DNA from: Corynebacterium pseudotuberculosis
Lineage (GTDB): Bacteria; Actinomycetota; Actinomycetes; Mycobacteriales; Mycobacteriaceae
Direction of reading: 5' to 3'
Assembly (NCBI RefSeq): GCF_002155265.1
Contig: NZ_CP021251.1
Coordinates: forward strand, 2,108,001-2,172,000
Length of the DNA stretch: 64,000 bases
Of this stretch, positions 37,526 through 46,995 are shown piece by piece. Position 1 is the stretch's first letter. Every line of letters starts with the position of its first letter. Position numbers and translations under genes: made by a program. The notes beneath the pieces were generated by a model that had not been told where the DNA came from, did not search any database, and saw nothing but the letters and a program-made list of their open reading frames with translations.

Positions 37526-38791
37526 CTAGCGGTTCTGAGACAGAAAGATAACTTCAACGATATCGCCAGGTCTAACATCCGCTGCGTTCTCTGGAATCTT
37601 GATCATGGCATTAGCCTCAGACAATCCCGCCAACAGATGCGCAGGAGTACCATCGGCTCCCCCTAGTGCCTCCACCAGATAGTCCTGTGTTTCCGCGTCA
37701 CGCATAAGACGCGCTCTGATAAAGCCTCTGCGTCCGAGCTTTGAGCCTACATAGTTAAGAGCGCGTGCTTTCACCGTCCGGCGTTGCGCATTCCGTTTGC
37801 CCAGGCTCAATCGCACCACAGGGCGAATAAACATCTCAAAAATCACGAGTGCAGAGACGGTATTGCTGGGCAAGAGAAATACTGGAATTTGATGATCACC
37901 AAGCAATCCAAAGCCCTGAACAGAGCCAGGATGCATAGCAACTCGCGTTGTATCTATATCGCCTAAGTCGCTGAGGACACGGCGTATTTCCTCCGCCCCA
38001 GATCCTCCGACCGCGCCCGAAATCACAATAATCTCACTGCGCATCATGTGAGATTCCACGATCTCGCGCAGCCTTCGAGGCTCCCCCGCAGCAATGCCAA
38101 CACGGTGCACATCTGCCCCTGCGTCGCGGCCTGCCGCAGCAAGTGCATAAGAGTTGACATCAAAAACCTGGCCGAGGCTGGGTTCCCTATCAATGTCCAC
38201 GAGCTCATGCCCCACCGAAATAACCGACATACGAGGACGCGGATAGACCAGGACCTTAGAGCGTCCGACAGCGGCAAGAAGACCAATATGAGCCGGTCCT
38301 AGAATTGCGCCAGAGCTTACAGCCACATCTCCAGGACGGATATCGTCACCCACTTTGCGTACAAATTCTCCTGAGCGTACAGGCCTATTGGCAGTCACCC
38401 GCTTCCGCCCGCAATCAGTCCACTCTAAGGGGATCACGGCGTCTGAAAGGGTGGGAAGGGGTGCACCTGTATGCACTCGCACCGCCTGTTTGGGTTGTAG
38501 GCGTAGCGGGCGCTGCGATCCTGCGGCCACTTCTCCGACCACGGGCAGAGAAGTTTCCGTAGGTACCGGTCTGGGTTCAGGAGCCTTGCCAAGTCCGCGT
38601 TCGCCCCCGACGTCTACGGCTCGCACCGCGTAGCCGTCGATAGCTGCTTGGTTAAAGTTGGGTAGCGCTCGAGTCGCCTGCACTTCCTCGGCGCACATGA
38701 GCCCTAGGGCCTCAGCGATTGCAATTCGCACCGGCTCAGGCGCAACTGCTGCCTCCGTAACGAGGGCTAGCTGCTGCTCAACTGTGCGCAC
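37526..38791 (-). CDS. glp: MoeA/gephyrin-like protein Glp with degenerate catalytic motifs
   Basis: 421 residues with all four MoeA domains: N-terminal TRALPNFNQAAIDGYAV, the beta-rich domain II, the MogA-like domain III and the C-terminal barrel. The molybdenum-insertion motifs are altered: the usual GGVSxGxxD reads SGAVGGSGAEE, the PGKPxxFG loop reads HPGSVQGFG and PGNPVSA reads PSNTVSA. That fits the actinobacterial Glp proteins that bind FtsZ at the divisome rather than make cofactor. GTG start. Neighbours rimJ and a GlpR-like gene. The alternative is a true MoeA with relaxed motifs. Confidence 0.8.
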   Translation of the reverse strand: MRTVEQQLALVTEAAVAPEPVRIAIAEALGLMCAEEVQATRALPNFNQAAIDGYAVRAVDVGGERGLGKAPEPRPVPTETSLPVVGEVAAGSQRPLRLQPKQAVRVHTGAPLPTLSDAVIPLEWTDCGRKRVTANRPVRSGEFVRKVGDDIRPGDVAVSSGAILGPAHIGLLAAVGRSKVLVYPRPRMSVISVGHELVDIDREPSLGQVFDVNSYALAAAGRDAGADVHRVGIAAGEPRRLREIVESHMMRSEIIVISGAVGGSGAEEIRRVLSDLGDIDTTRVAMHPGSVQGFGLLGDHQIPVFLLPSNTVSALVIFEMFIRPVVRLSLGKRNAQRRTVKARALNYVGSKLGRRGFIRARLMRDAETQDYLVEALGGADGTPAHLLAGLSEANAMIKIPENAADVRPGDIVEVIFLSQNR

Positions 38792-38977
38792 TTCTACTCC
38801 TTAGCACCGTGACTTGCAAATATTCCCCATACCTTTTTTGGCCGTCAAACTGCCTTTTGCGTTCTCTATCGCAGACGTAGCGTTTTACCACCATATCTGA
38901 GCGCGGAAGCCCAAAGCGAGCCGGAATATTCTTTTACATCCTTACAACTTTAGTTGACGTTGGTTTAAGAAGTCGCA

Positions 38978-39019
38978 CCGATTGTCTCAATTTTCTGATT
39001 AGCTGAGGCAATCGGTTTT
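38978..39019 (+). terminator. Hairpin with plus-strand T-run between galU and glp
   Basis: CCGATTGTCTCA (38978-38989) pairs with TGAGGCAATCGG (39004-39015); one G-U pair exists only in plus-strand RNA, where GTTTTC follows. No plus-strand gene precedes it. On the minus strand it lies just after the galU stop with one mismatch and no T-run. Confidence 0.5.
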
Positions 39020-39047
39020 CATCAACACCGCAGATTTACCTGATAGG

Positions 39048-39977
39048 TTATGCGCCGTGTTCTTCCAAAATCTTTCGGAGGACCTTCTTTAAGTGCGGCC
39101 CATACGCTGGATCGCGCAACCCAAAATCAACAACAGCCGGTATGTATCCCCCGGGGTTGCCAAGATCATGACGCTTCCCGTCATGCACAAGAATATGCAC
39201 AGGATGGCCTTCGTCGATAAGCAAATCAATGGCATCCGTGAGTTGCAGCTCACCGCCAGCACCCGGGGTAATTCTACGGAGTGCATCAAAAATAGCCCGA
39301 TCGAGCAAATAGCGGCCGGTAGCCACAAAATTTGAAGGAGCCTCTTCTACAGAGGGTTTTTCTACCATTCCTTTGACTTTTTTGACGTGATGAGGGCCAT
39401 CATATGCACTCTCATCGATCTCAAAGACACCGTAGTTATAGACTTCTTCCTCCGGCACTTCAAAGGCGCACAACACGGATCCGCCTAGTTGCTCGCGTAC
39501 CTCGACCATCTTCTCCACAACGCCCCGCGGAAGCACTAGATCATCGGGAAGCATGACTGCTACGGCATCCTCATCAGGATCAAGGACTGATTCCGCCATG
39601 CCAACAGCATGCCCAAGGCCGAGCGGCTTTTCCTGCACTACGGAAACTGGCGCAATAAGCTCAGAGGCATGAACAACTTTTTCATATTGTTCGGTTTTGC
39701 CCCGGCTTTGTAGGGTCTCTTCCAACACTGGGAATCGCTTAAAGTGCTCCATGACTTCCTGCTTATTAGGAGCCGTAATTACTGCGAGTCGAGTTGCCCC
39801 CAACTGAGCTGCTTCTTCTGCAATCAGTTCAATGCCTGGGGTATCTACCACTGGTAACAGTTCTTTAGGAACCGTTTTTGTGGCAGGAAGGAATCTCGTT
39901 CCCATGCCAGCAGCAGGAACGATGACAGTCTTCACCGCGACGCGCGTACTGTCTTGAGCTTCTTGAGGCTGCTTCAT
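39048..39977 (-). CDS. galU: UTP-glucose-1-phosphate uridylyltransferase
   Basis: Makes UDP-glucose for cell-envelope sugars and trehalose. 309 residues from ATG 39977 (a longer frame to 40004 adds nine poorly conserved residues). Nucleotide-binding PAAGMGTRFLPATK, substrate segment PKELLPVVD, VVQEKPLGLGHAV, VMLPDDLVLPRG and the MVEKPS loop. TACTCT lies at 39985-39990, seven bases before the ATG, and no ribosome site is visible, so the mRNA may be leaderless. Divergent from the 5-FCL gene. Confidence 0.95.
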   Translation of the reverse strand: MKQPQEAQDSTRVAVKTVIVPAAGMGTRFLPATKTVPKELLPVVDTPGIELIAEEAAQLGATRLAVITAPNKQEVMEHFKRFPVLEETLQSRGKTEQYEKVVHASELIAPVSVVQEKPLGLGHAVGMAESVLDPDEDAVAVMLPDDLVLPRGVVEKMVEVREQLGGSVLCAFEVPEEEVYNYGVFEIDESAYDGPHHVKKVKGMVEKPSVEEAPSNFVATGRYLLDRAIFDALRRITPGAGGELQLTDAIDLLIDEGHPVHILVHDGKRHDLGNPGGYIPAVVDFGLRDPAYGPHLKKVLRKILEEHGA

Positions 39978-39984
39978 GCAGATA

Positions 39985-39990
39985 AGAGTA
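39985..39990 (-). promoter_or_regulatory. Possible -10 box for leaderless galU
   Basis: TACTCT on the minus strand, seven bases before ATG 39977; no ribosome site intervenes. Confidence 0.35.
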
Positions 39991-40094
39991 CATCCGGTAT
40001 CCACCTCTCCCTAGTTCCGCCACCTGAGATAAAGAAGTTTCTTTGCACTTTCACTGTTTTATGGAAAACGGATAGCTTTTCCACGTCCCTGCGC

Positions 40095-40100
40095 TAGCAT
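40095..40100 (+). promoter_or_regulatory. Possible -10 box for leaderless 5-FCL gene
   Basis: TAGCAT seven bases before ATG 40108; if used, it excludes the alternative ATG at 40099, which lies within the promoter. Confidence 0.35.
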
Positions 40101-40107
40101 GTACTCC

Positions 40108-40716
40108 ATGCCAGCTGGACAGTTCGATGCCGATAAAGCACAGGATCTTGCCTCCCAGAAGCAACAGAAACGCCGGGAACTCTCTCTCGCGCGCCAGCAA
40201 CTTCGCCTCTCACAACGGGAAAGCTTTAACAACGCAATTAAGGAACACCTAGCTGTTTTGGTAAAGAATCTAGGCGCCACAAAGCTTGCAGCCTACTGCG
40301 CGGACCAGCAAGAACCAGGTGGGGAGGGACTAGTGACGGCACTTTTCAATCTCGGTATAACTCTATGGTTACCGGTCTCCCGCCCCCATGGAATCTTAGA
40401 ATGGGGCCAATACACACATCCAGGTTCACTTAGACCTGGAGCTTTAGGAATTCTCGAACCTCAGGGGCCATATAAACATAGCCACGATATCTTGCCTACC
40501 TTGGACCTTATCGTCGTTCCAGCCCTCGGGGCTACGCCCGAAGGAATACGTATTGGCAAAGGCGCTGGATATTACGACCGAGCCTTGGAAGACTCCCGTA
40601 CCCCTACCGTCGCGCTGCTCTTCGATTCCGAGATAGACCCCGCTATCCCCCACGAGTCCCACGACGCGCGCACTGACTTCATCATCACCCCCTCAGGAAC
40701 CAGCACCCGCCAATAA
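40108..40716 (+). CDS. 5-formyltetrahydrofolate cyclo-ligase
   Basis: Converts 5-formyl-THF to 5,10-methenyl-THF with ATP. About 202 residues: basic N-terminal KQQKRRELSLARQQL (folate cyclo-ligase start), substrate region LGITLWLPVSRP, PQGP, and the ATP-binding signature RIGKGAGYYDRALED. Divergent from galU, as in mycobacteria (Rv0992c/Rv0993). The SAF-domain gene begins 15 bases after its stop. Confidence 0.92.
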   Translation: MPAGQFDADKAQDLASQKQQKRRELSLARQQLRLSQRESFNNAIKEHLAVLVKNLGATKLAAYCADQQEPGGEGLVTALFNLGITLWLPVSRPHGILEWGQYTHPGSLRPGALGILEPQGPYKHSHDILPTLDLIVVPALGATPEGIRIGKGAGYYDRALEDSRTPTVALLFDSEIDPAIPHESHDARTDFIITPSGTSTRQ

Positions 40717-40731
40717 ACAGTCAAATAGGGC

Positions 40732-41484
40732 ATGACTTCCTTTTTGGCGATATTGCGAACCCCAAGTTTTCGGCGAAGCATACTTTTACGCCGACTTTTC
40801 GCCTGCTTGCTCTGCGTGCTTGCCGCTGTAATAACCATGCGCCAACATCATGAACCCCATACAACGGTATTCCAATACCGTCGAGATATTCACCTCGGCG
40901 AGGTTATTACAGAGAAAGACCTACAGGCTTTTTCTATCCCCACCCATTTACTCCCTAACCACGCAATAACTCAGGAAGAGGACATACGGTTTTCCTATCA
41001 ACGCGATAATGCCCATCCCCACGCCGCACCCAGCCCATCACAGAAGATTTTTCCCCTAGGAACTGACAAGACCACTCGCAGAATTGCCATTTCCGCACGT
41101 CCACGTGGTTCCATTGCAGTAAAAACCGACTTTTTACCCCCTCCCCAAGACATCACTAGTGTGATCAAAAACATATCAATGGATCGCGGGGAAGAACTTA
41201 ACTTGGTCCCCGTCCGACTCGCTCAGCCGAATCTCAGTCAGCTACTACACCCTGGGGACCGCGTAGATTTAGTCGCTTCTGAATCCACTCCAGATTCCAG
41301 TTCCGTTGTCGCTGCAGGTGGACTAGTAATATTCGTTCCCGATCCGAGCTCGAATAAGCAAAACAACATTGATTACAGCGCCCTCATTGCTTTTCCTAAG
41401 CCTGAGGCCCAGCTAGTCGCCGCAGTAACATTAATAAAACCTATGTCAGTTATTATCACCGGAACACGGACTCAAAACCGCTAA
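40732..41484 (+). CDS. SAF-domain protein, CpaB/RcpC-like
   Basis: 250 residues: a basic start, one N-terminal span (LFACLLCVLAAVITM), a SAF domain (RRDIHLGEVITEKDLQAFSI) and a second beta domain with VPVRLAQPNLSQLLHPGDRVDLVA, the RcpC pattern of CpaB proteins of Flp/Tad pilus systems. No other pilus gene is in the window. Cell-surface location is inferred. Fifteen bases after the 5-FCL gene; the FmdB-like zinc-ribbon gene found here in mycobacteria is absent. Confidence 0.8.
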   Translation: MTSFLAILRTPSFRRSILLRRLFACLLCVLAAVITMRQHHEPHTTVFQYRRDIHLGEVITEKDLQAFSIPTHLLPNHAITQEEDIRFSYQRDNAHPHAAPSPSQKIFPLGTDKTTRRIAISARPRGSIAVKTDFLPPPQDITSVIKNISMDRGEELNLVPVRLAQPNLSQLLHPGDRVDLVASESTPDSSSVVAAGGLVIFVPDPSSNKQNNIDYSALIAFPKPEAQLVAAVTLIKPMSVIITGTRTQNR

Positions 41485-41568
41485 AAGGATCGCCATCAAG
41501 CGCATACGGTAGAAGACTATCGGCATTTCCATTAGCCTGAGCAGAGTCGATTTTTGAAAAGAGGAATC

Positions 41569-41991
41569 ATGCTCAAAGGTTTTAAAGACTTTATTCTCCG
41601 TGGAAACGTAGTCGAGTTGGCAGTCGCTGTTGTCATCGGCACTGCGTTCACCGCAATCGTTACTGCATTTACCAATCACTTGATCAACCCCTTGATCGCC
41701 TCCCTCGGTGGTGCAGATGTTTCGGGTCTCGGCTTCCACATCCGCTCCGGCAATGAGGCCACTTTCCTAGACTTCGGCGCTGTTATCACCGCAGCAATTA
41801 ACTTCCTCATCATTGCAGCAGTTGTGTACTTCATACTTGTTGCTCCTATGAACAAGCTCAATGAGATGGCAGCTAGGCGCAAAGGCATCCAAGAAGAAAA
41901 AGAGGCTCCAGCTTCTATCGAGGCAGAGCTGCTTGAAGAGATCCGTGATCTATTGAAAACCCAAAGAAACGGTAATTTTCTAAGCGAGTAG
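41569..41991 (+). CDS. mscL: Large-conductance mechanosensitive channel
   Basis: Homopentameric emergency valve opened by membrane tension during osmotic downshock. 140 residues from ATG 41569 with AGAGGA upstream (TTG 41554 in frame is unlikely). Starts MLKGFKDFILRGNVVELAVA, first span through AVVIGTAFTAIVTAF, periplasmic loop, second span LIIAAVVYFILVAPMN, and the cytoplasmic helix bundle at the end. In the same region as betP and other osmotic genes. Strong terminator behind it. Confidence 0.95.
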   Translation: MLKGFKDFILRGNVVELAVAVVIGTAFTAIVTAFTNHLINPLIASLGGADVSGLGFHIRSGNEATFLDFGAVITAAINFLIIAAVVYFILVAPMNKLNEMAARRKGIQEEKEAPASIEAELLEEIRDLLKTQRNGNFLSE

Positions 41992-41996
41992 ACAAA

Positions 41997-42046
41997 CTAC
42001 AGAGAAGTGGGAGCCGACTTACTAGCCGGCTCCCACTTCTCTGTAG
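41997..42046. terminator. Bidirectional terminator between mscL and the 69-codon gene
   Basis: Perfect 20-bp inverted repeat (41997-42016 with 42027-42046), loop of ten bases. It ends one base before the stop codon of the minus-strand small gene, so it can stop both convergent units. Confidence 0.88.
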
Positions 42047-42256
42047 TTATTGTGTCCCGTAATGCGGCGGCTCTTGTTCTTTCCAAAAACTCATATCAGC
42101 ATGGCTAAGCGGTAAGGGTTCTCCGTCTAATGACACAAACCGCTCATCATCAGTACTATCAATTGCCCCAAGATTGTGCGACGCCGAATCTGCGTGCCGA
42201 TCATAATCTTTAGCCGGCGACGCTTTAAAAACCCGCCGACGTTTCCGCTCCAGCAT
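42047..42256 (-). CDS. Small conserved-looking protein, function unknown (69 aa)
   Basis: Basic N-terminus (LERKRRRVFKASP), polar middle, and C-terminal FVSLDGEPLPLSHADMSFW. No membrane span. The gene begins 15 bases after the moaB-like stop and its stop is one base from a strong terminator, which places it as the last gene of the mprA-mprB-htrA-moaB run and supports it being real. Confidence 0.65.
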   Translation of the reverse strand: MLERKRRRVFKASPAKDYDRHADSASHNLGAIDSTDDERFVSLDGEPLPLSHADMSFWKEQEPPHYGTQ

Positions 42257-42270
42257 TTTAGTTCTTCCGC

Positions 42271-42870
42271 TTAATCAACAGAGTAGCTGCGTAGTTGGTT
42301 AATCAGGTGGTGGACAAGAGGAGCCAGGGTGGCCATGCCGTCCCTAATCGCTGCCCGGGAAGGCGCGAGGTTCACAATTACCGTCGAGCCTGATACCCCG
42401 GAAATTCCACGAGATACGCAAGCATCTACCGCGCCGCAGGCTAAGCCAGAGGATCTCAAAGCCTGCGCGATACCCGGCACGTTTTGATCCAGCACATCCC
42501 GTGTAGCTTCAGGAGTTCTGTCACGAGGGCCGACACCCGTACCACCTACTGTGAGTACCAGATCTACTCCCCCGACCACGCCGGTCTCAATAGCTTTGCG
42601 GATTTGTGTCTCCTTTGATTTTACGGACACTATCCCGTCAACGCTAAAGCTAGCCTCAGTCAGCAACTCTGTAAGAAGTCGGCCAGTATCTTCACCTGAG
42701 CTAATAGTATGGTCGCTGACCAGTACTACTAAAGCGCGACGGGGTGCATCAAAAAATACTGTGTCTTCAGCCTCATGTGCACGAAAAAACTCCTCATCAG
42801 GCTCGCCGATATCTAAAATATCGCGATTAATGAGCTCTGGTGTGGGGATTCCATCAATAGTTGTGCTCAT
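42271..42870 (-). CDS. moaB: MogA/MoaB-family molybdopterin-binding protein (MoaB2-like)
   Basis: 199 residues from ATG 42870 (AAAGG upstream). MogA/MoaB fold: VVLVSDHTISSGEDTG-type strand, LVLTVGGTGVGPRDRTPEAT, and GSTVIVNLAPSRAAIRDGM. The GGTGxxxRDxTPE loop, which binds molybdopterin, is intact. An N-terminal extension of about 40 acidic residues is unusual. It is beside htrA and mprAB, like moaB2 in mycobacteria. Whether cofactor synthesis occurs in this organism cannot be told from the window. Confidence 0.85.
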   Translation of the reverse strand: MSTTIDGIPTPELINRDILDIGEPDEEFFRAHEAEDTVFFDAPRRALVVLVSDHTISSGEDTGRLLTELLTEASFSVDGIVSVKSKETQIRKAIETGVVGGVDLVLTVGGTGVGPRDRTPEATRDVLDQNVPGIAQALRSSGLACGAVDACVSRGISGVSGSTVIVNLAPSRAAIRDGMATLAPLVHHLINQLRSYSVD

Positions 42871-42963
42871 TATGGCCTTTCTTACAGAGAAAACGTTCAA
42901 CGCAATCATGTAGCGATTGAGGGAAAGAGGCTAGGAGCCTGCTCATAACTCCTTGGTTTAAAA

Positions 42964-44418
42964 CTACTCACTAGTCAGCGTCACGTCTACAGATCGTGAA
43001 TTCTCGCCGTTTTCATCAACTACTGTCAGTTTAACCGTGGAACCAAAATCACTGCTACGCACTGCGGCAATAAGCGCGTCTGCGCTATCCACAACACGGC
43101 CGTTGATCTTGGTGATGATTTCACCAGGCTTTAAGCCTGCTTTACTTCCTGGAGCGCCTTCCGTTACGTCTGCGATAACGGCGCCCTTGACCCGTGCATT
43201 AGAGACTAACTGAATGCCAATCATCGGCTGTGTAGCCTTGCCTGTCTCAATCAACTGCGCAGCGACACGTCGTGCAAAATTAGAGGGGATAGCAAAGCCA
43301 AGCCCAATAGATCCTGCCTGAGCACCTGACTGCGACTGTCGCTGACTTAAAGACGCAATAACAGAATTTATGCCGATCTGCTTGCCCTCGGAATCTACAA
43401 GGGGGCCTCCGGAGTTACCTGGGTTAATTGCGGCATCGGTTTGGACTGCGTCGATAAGCGAAGACTGCCCAGTCTCAGATCCGCCAGCGCGCACAGGACG
43501 GTTAAGAGCCGAAACGATGCCGGAAGTCACCGTTGCGGATAATCCAAGAGGAGAACCAATTGCAACAACTTGTTGTCCCACTTGCAGTTTGCTCGAATCA
43601 CCAAAATTCATCACCGGTAGCCCCGATGCGCCCTTAATCTTTATCACTGCCACATCAGTATTGGGATCGCCCGCGACAAATTCAGCGTCGTGAGTAGAGC
43701 CATCATTCATGGTCACAGAAACTTTAGCTCGGTTTGAGTTGGCCTGCGCCACCACATGGTTATTGGTCATAACATAACCGTCTTCCGAGATAATAGAGCC
43801 AGAGCCTTCGGAAACTCCTGCCTCCGAGGTCACCATGATAGACACCACAGAAGGCAGAACCTGAGAAGCTACCGACTGCACTGAGCCTGCAGGAGCAGTT
43901 TTATTTGTGGTATCGGCGACAGGCTGTTTTAGGGATTCCACAACGGTAGATTTAGTACTGCCAGTATTTACTTTTGAAGCATAAACGCCAGTAATAGACC
44001 CAGCTGCTACCGCTGCGACTAACGCAAGTGCCGTTGCAGCGCCCAATCCGATTGCCTTTTTCTCCTTAACAGGTTGTTCCATCACTGGCGGCTCATCGCC
44101 CAACATGTGTTGCGGTACTCCCTGTGAGAAGCCCTGAGAGTGGGCGGCTCCTCCGCCTGTGGCCCCCTCGGGTGCCGTGTTCGATACGGCAGGACCACCA
44201 GTAGTTGAAGAAGCATTGACAGCATAGGGGTTGTGAACTCGATCAAATTCCCGAGTCTCATGCGTAGGCATTGGCTTCTCTGAGTTGCCCCCAATATAAG
44301 GATTGGGTTGATAGCTATTATTTTGTCCAGTTTGTGGATTCTGCTCGCTGTTGTTCATTGCAGTGCGAGGGTCGCGGTCAGAGTTATTAGTGTTATCGGT
44401 GCCAAATTGATTAGTCAT
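42964..44418 (-). CDS. htrA: HtrA/PepD serine protease with PDZ domain
   Basis: Membrane-anchored envelope protease/chaperone. 484 residues from ATG 44418: disordered Asn/Gln/Pro-rich cytoplasmic part (1-125), one span (IGLGAATALALVAAVAAG), trypsin-like domain with His in MTNNHVV, Asp in NTDVAVIKI and Ser in GNSGGPLVD, then a PDZ domain (AGLKPGEIITKINGRVV). The N-terminal half before 44418 is not conserved-looking. In mycobacteria pepD sits behind mprAB and is regulated by it; the same order exists here. CATAGT lies seven bases before the ATG, so it may be leaderless. Confidence 0.92.
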   Translation of the reverse strand: MTNQFGTDNTNNSDRDPRTAMNNSEQNPQTGQNNSYQPNPYIGGNSEKPMPTHETREFDRVHNPYAVNASSTTGGPAVSNTAPEGATGGGAAHSQGFSQGVPQHMLGDEPPVMEQPVKEKKAIGLGAATALALVAAVAAGSITGVYASKVNTGSTKSTVVESLKQPVADTTNKTAPAGSVQSVASQVLPSVVSIMVTSEAGVSEGSGSIISEDGYVMTNNHVVAQANSNRAKVSVTMNDGSTHDAEFVAGDPNTDVAVIKIKGASGLPVMNFGDSSKLQVGQQVVAIGSPLGLSATVTSGIVSALNRPVRAGGSETGQSSLIDAVQTDAAINPGNSGGPLVDSEGKQIGINSVIASLSQRQSQSGAQAGSIGLGFAIPSNFARRVAAQLIETGKATQPMIGIQLVSNARVKGAVIADVTEGAPGSKAGLKPGEIITKINGRVVDSADALIAAVRSSDFGSTVKLTVVDENGENSRSVDVTLTSE

Positions 44419-44425
44419 GATGACA

Positions 44426-44431
44426 ACTATG
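44426..44431 (-). promoter_or_regulatory. Possible -10 box for leaderless htrA
   Basis: CATAGT on the minus strand, seven bases before ATG 44418, without a ribosome site between. Confidence 0.3.
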
Positions 44432-44620
44432 CAACCACAAACTGCGCTGTATCTGGTACCCGTCTGGTGAATGAATCTAGAAAGACTGCAAGTTTCCTGT
44501 GAGAGAATATGCTGCCCATTCCTCAGAATAGTCGCGACAAAATACGCCAACAGGGCTTGACGTTCTCGGCCAAGCCCTGTGTGAGCAGATTCTATTTACG
44601 GGGAAATCTATCCGGTTTAG

Positions 44621-46165
44621 TTAACTCTTTCCTCGACGTTCTGGATGTTTTGCATGCCGTAACCGGCGCATTTCTTCCAGCGTCGAAGGCATTTTTCCCG
44701 AGCGTTGAATCAACTGTTTCCGGTATTCGGAAAGCTCATCATCGTCAGGGAATCCAGGGAGAAGAACAGTCATCAATGCTCCACCGTCTTCAGATTCCCC
44801 AGCAACGATAGACCCACCGTGGCGTTCAATCGTCGATTGAACAATTGCTAGACCAAGCCCCGAGCCCGGAGTTGATCGAGCCTGCACTGAACGATAAAAA
44901 CGATCAAAGACCTTCTCACGGTCTTCAACGGGAATTCCCGGACCGGAATCGGCAACCATGATGCACACAGTATGAGCGTCATGCTGTTCCATATTCAGGC
45001 GAACGGTGCCGCCTTTAGGAGACCATTTAGCAGCGTTATCCAAGAGATTAAGAATAGCTCGCCCTAAAGCAAAGCTATCGCCATCGAGGTACCAAGGAAT
45101 CGTAGACATCTCAAACTCAACATCCGAGCGACGACGACGGACTCGCGCCAATGAGGCATCGATAACATCAACCAAATCCACTTCTTCCAGGGCTTTTTCT
45201 GGTGTGTCCTGGCGTGCCAGATCTACCAGATCCCCGATGAGAGTAGAGAGCTCTTCCATCTGAGCAATCACATCTCCCTGAAGTGCCCGCTTATCTTCTA
45301 AGGAAACCCGGTGGCTATCCGAATTCTGCATCATCATCAGCAATTCAATGTTGGTGCGCATAGAAGTAAGAGGGGTCTTTAGTTCATGTCCGGCATCTGC
45401 AACCAATTCAGTTTGCCGTTGCCTCGACTTGCGCAAGGCCTCCAACATCTCGTTGAAATTATTAGCCAACTGCGCGATCTCATCGTTACCCGAGACCTCA
45501 ATAGGACGTAGATCATCCGTTTCCGTAATGTATCGGACTGCATTGCGTAAACGAGAAATCGGACGAAACACAGTCGAAGACACCACTACTCCTGTACCAA
45601 AGGCAAGAAGCACACCAAGACCTGCCACTACGAGAAGAGCAATACCTAAAGTAGTAATCATCCGGTTAGTCTGCGTCATATCTCGCGCCAGCATTACCGT
45701 TGCACCGATATTAGAGCGCTTTACTAACACGCGCTCCCCGCTCACTGTGCTCACCCGATAGCCTTCAGTCTGAGCCTTTTCAGAAAGGACTGGAAGCTTA
45801 TCGCCTACTGCATGAGTCCATCCTGGAGCGGAGATAGAAATGCGAGTATCCGGATTGTAATTCTTAAAACGCTCGACTTCAGATTCCAGGGAATTGAAGA
45901 AGGCAGGATCAGTAGAACGCTCCAACATCGCAGATGCTTTAGCGTCCAAGGAGTTATCTACTGATCCACGCAATGCCGCAGACACGCTCCAGTAGGCAGC
46001 GATCATCATCATTCCAACGGCAATCGCCACCATTGAAGCTGTGAGCAAAGTAATCCGCCACTTTAGCGGAGTATCACTTCCGGTGACAGTCTTAGGACGG
46101 TCATCTACGCCCAGAATGCTTGAGGAATCTGACCCCAAGCTAAATTCGGGGCGTCGAAGGATCAC
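44621..46165 (-). CDS. mprB: Sensor histidine kinase MprB (CgtS2-type)
   Basis: Envelope-stress sensor. 514 residues: span 1 ([20 protein letters not shown]), periplasmic sensor domain (about 60-165), span 2 ([18 protein letters not shown]), HAMP ([15 protein letters not shown]), H-box [11 protein letters not shown]-box [11 protein letters not shown]-boxes DSGPGIP and [12 protein letters not shown] start overlaps the mprA stop (GTGA), so translation is coupled. Confidence 0.93.
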   Translation of the reverse strand: MILRRPEFSLGSDSSSILGVDDRPKTVTGSDTPLKWRITLLTASMVAIAVGMMMIAAYWSVSAALRGSVDNSLDAKASAMLERSTDPAFFNSLESEVERFKNYNPDTRISISAPGWTHAVGDKLPVLSEKAQTEGYRVSTVSGERVLVKRSNIGATVMLARDMTQTNRMITTLGIALLVVAGLGVLLAFGTGVVVSSTVFRPISRLRNAVRYITETDDLRPIEVSGNDEIAQLANNFNEMLEALRKSRQRQTELVADAGHELKTPLTSMRTNIELLMMMQNSDSHRVSLEDKRALQGDVIAQMEELSTLIGDLVDLARQDTPEKALEEVDLVDVIDASLARVRRRRSDVEFEMSTIPWYLDGDSFALGRAILNLLDNAAKWSPKGGTVRLNMEQHDAHTVCIMVADSGPGIPVEDREKVFDRFYRSVQARSTPGSGLGLAIVQSTIERHGGSIVAGESEDGGALMTVLLPGFPDDDELSEYRKQLIQRSGKMPSTLEEMRRLRHAKHPERRGKS

Positions 46166-46854
46166 GGTGCAGTGTCCCTCAAAACATAACCAACGCCGCG
46201 TACAGTGTGAATCAGGCGGGGCTCGCCCTCAGATTCAGTCTTGCGACGCAGGTAACCGATATACACCTCAAGAGCATTACCTGAAGTTGGGAAATCGTAA
46301 CCCCAGACTTCCTCAAGAATTGTTGAGCGGCTGAGAACTCGACGTGCATTAGCCATCAGCAGCTGTAGCAGCGCAAACTCTGTACGGGTTAAGCTAATAT
46401 GCCGTCCCCCACGGGTTACATCGCGGGTGTCTGGGTTCAGCTTAAGATCATCAAAGGTGAGCTCTCCCTGGCTGGGTCCACCGACTGCGTCAGCAGCTGC
46501 ACGGCGTAGCAAAGACCGAACCCGAGCAAGCAATTCCTCCAAAGCGAAAGGCTTAGGAAGATAATCATCTGCTCCGGCATCCAGACCAGCTACACGATCA
46601 GAGACCCCGTCACGGGCAGTGAGGACTAAGATAGGACGGTCGTCTCCAGCACTGCGCAGAGTGCGGCAGACCTCAAGGCCGTCCATCCGAGGCATCATGA
46701 CATCAAGAATGACAAGTTCCGGTTGCTCTTTCTCGATTACTTCAAGAGCTTGAACACCATCTTCAGCGAGGAATACGTCGTATCCGTTGAAGGACAACGA
46801 CCGACGCAGGGATTCACGAACCGCTTGTTCGTCATCCACCACAACAATTTTCAT
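46162..46854 (-). CDS. mprA: Response regulator MprA (CgtR2-type)
   Basis: OmpR-family DNA-binding regulator partner of MprB. 230 residues. Receiver domain with acidic pocket VVVDDEQ and phospho-acceptor Asp51 ([13 protein letters not shown]), then the winged-helix domain (about 130-230) with [12 protein letters not shown] and VRGVGYVL. First gene of the mprA-mprB-htrA-moaB run. Regulates stress genes including sigE in mycobacteria; the targets here are not known. Confidence 0.94.
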   Translation of the reverse strand: MKIVVVDDEQAVRESLRRSLSFNGYDVFLAEDGVQALEVIEKEQPELVILDVMMPRMDGLEVCRTLRSAGDDRPILVLTARDGVSDRVAGLDAGADDYLPKPFALEELLARVRSLLRRAAADAVGGPSQGELTFDDLKLNPDTRDVTRGGRHISLTRTEFALLQLLMANARRVLSRSTILEEVWGYDFPTSGNALEVYIGYLRRKTESEGEPRLIHTVRGVGYVLRDTAP

Positions 46855-46995
46855 ATGTCCTATTGTGCCTTTCCGTCTTAGGATGATGCTTAAGCCTCAC
46901 CCAGAACCACCTGTGAATCTTTATATATACAAAAAGAGCCGACTTCCGGAACTTGGAGTCGGCCCTAAGCGGTCAAAGAGTGACCAACAGCTCTA

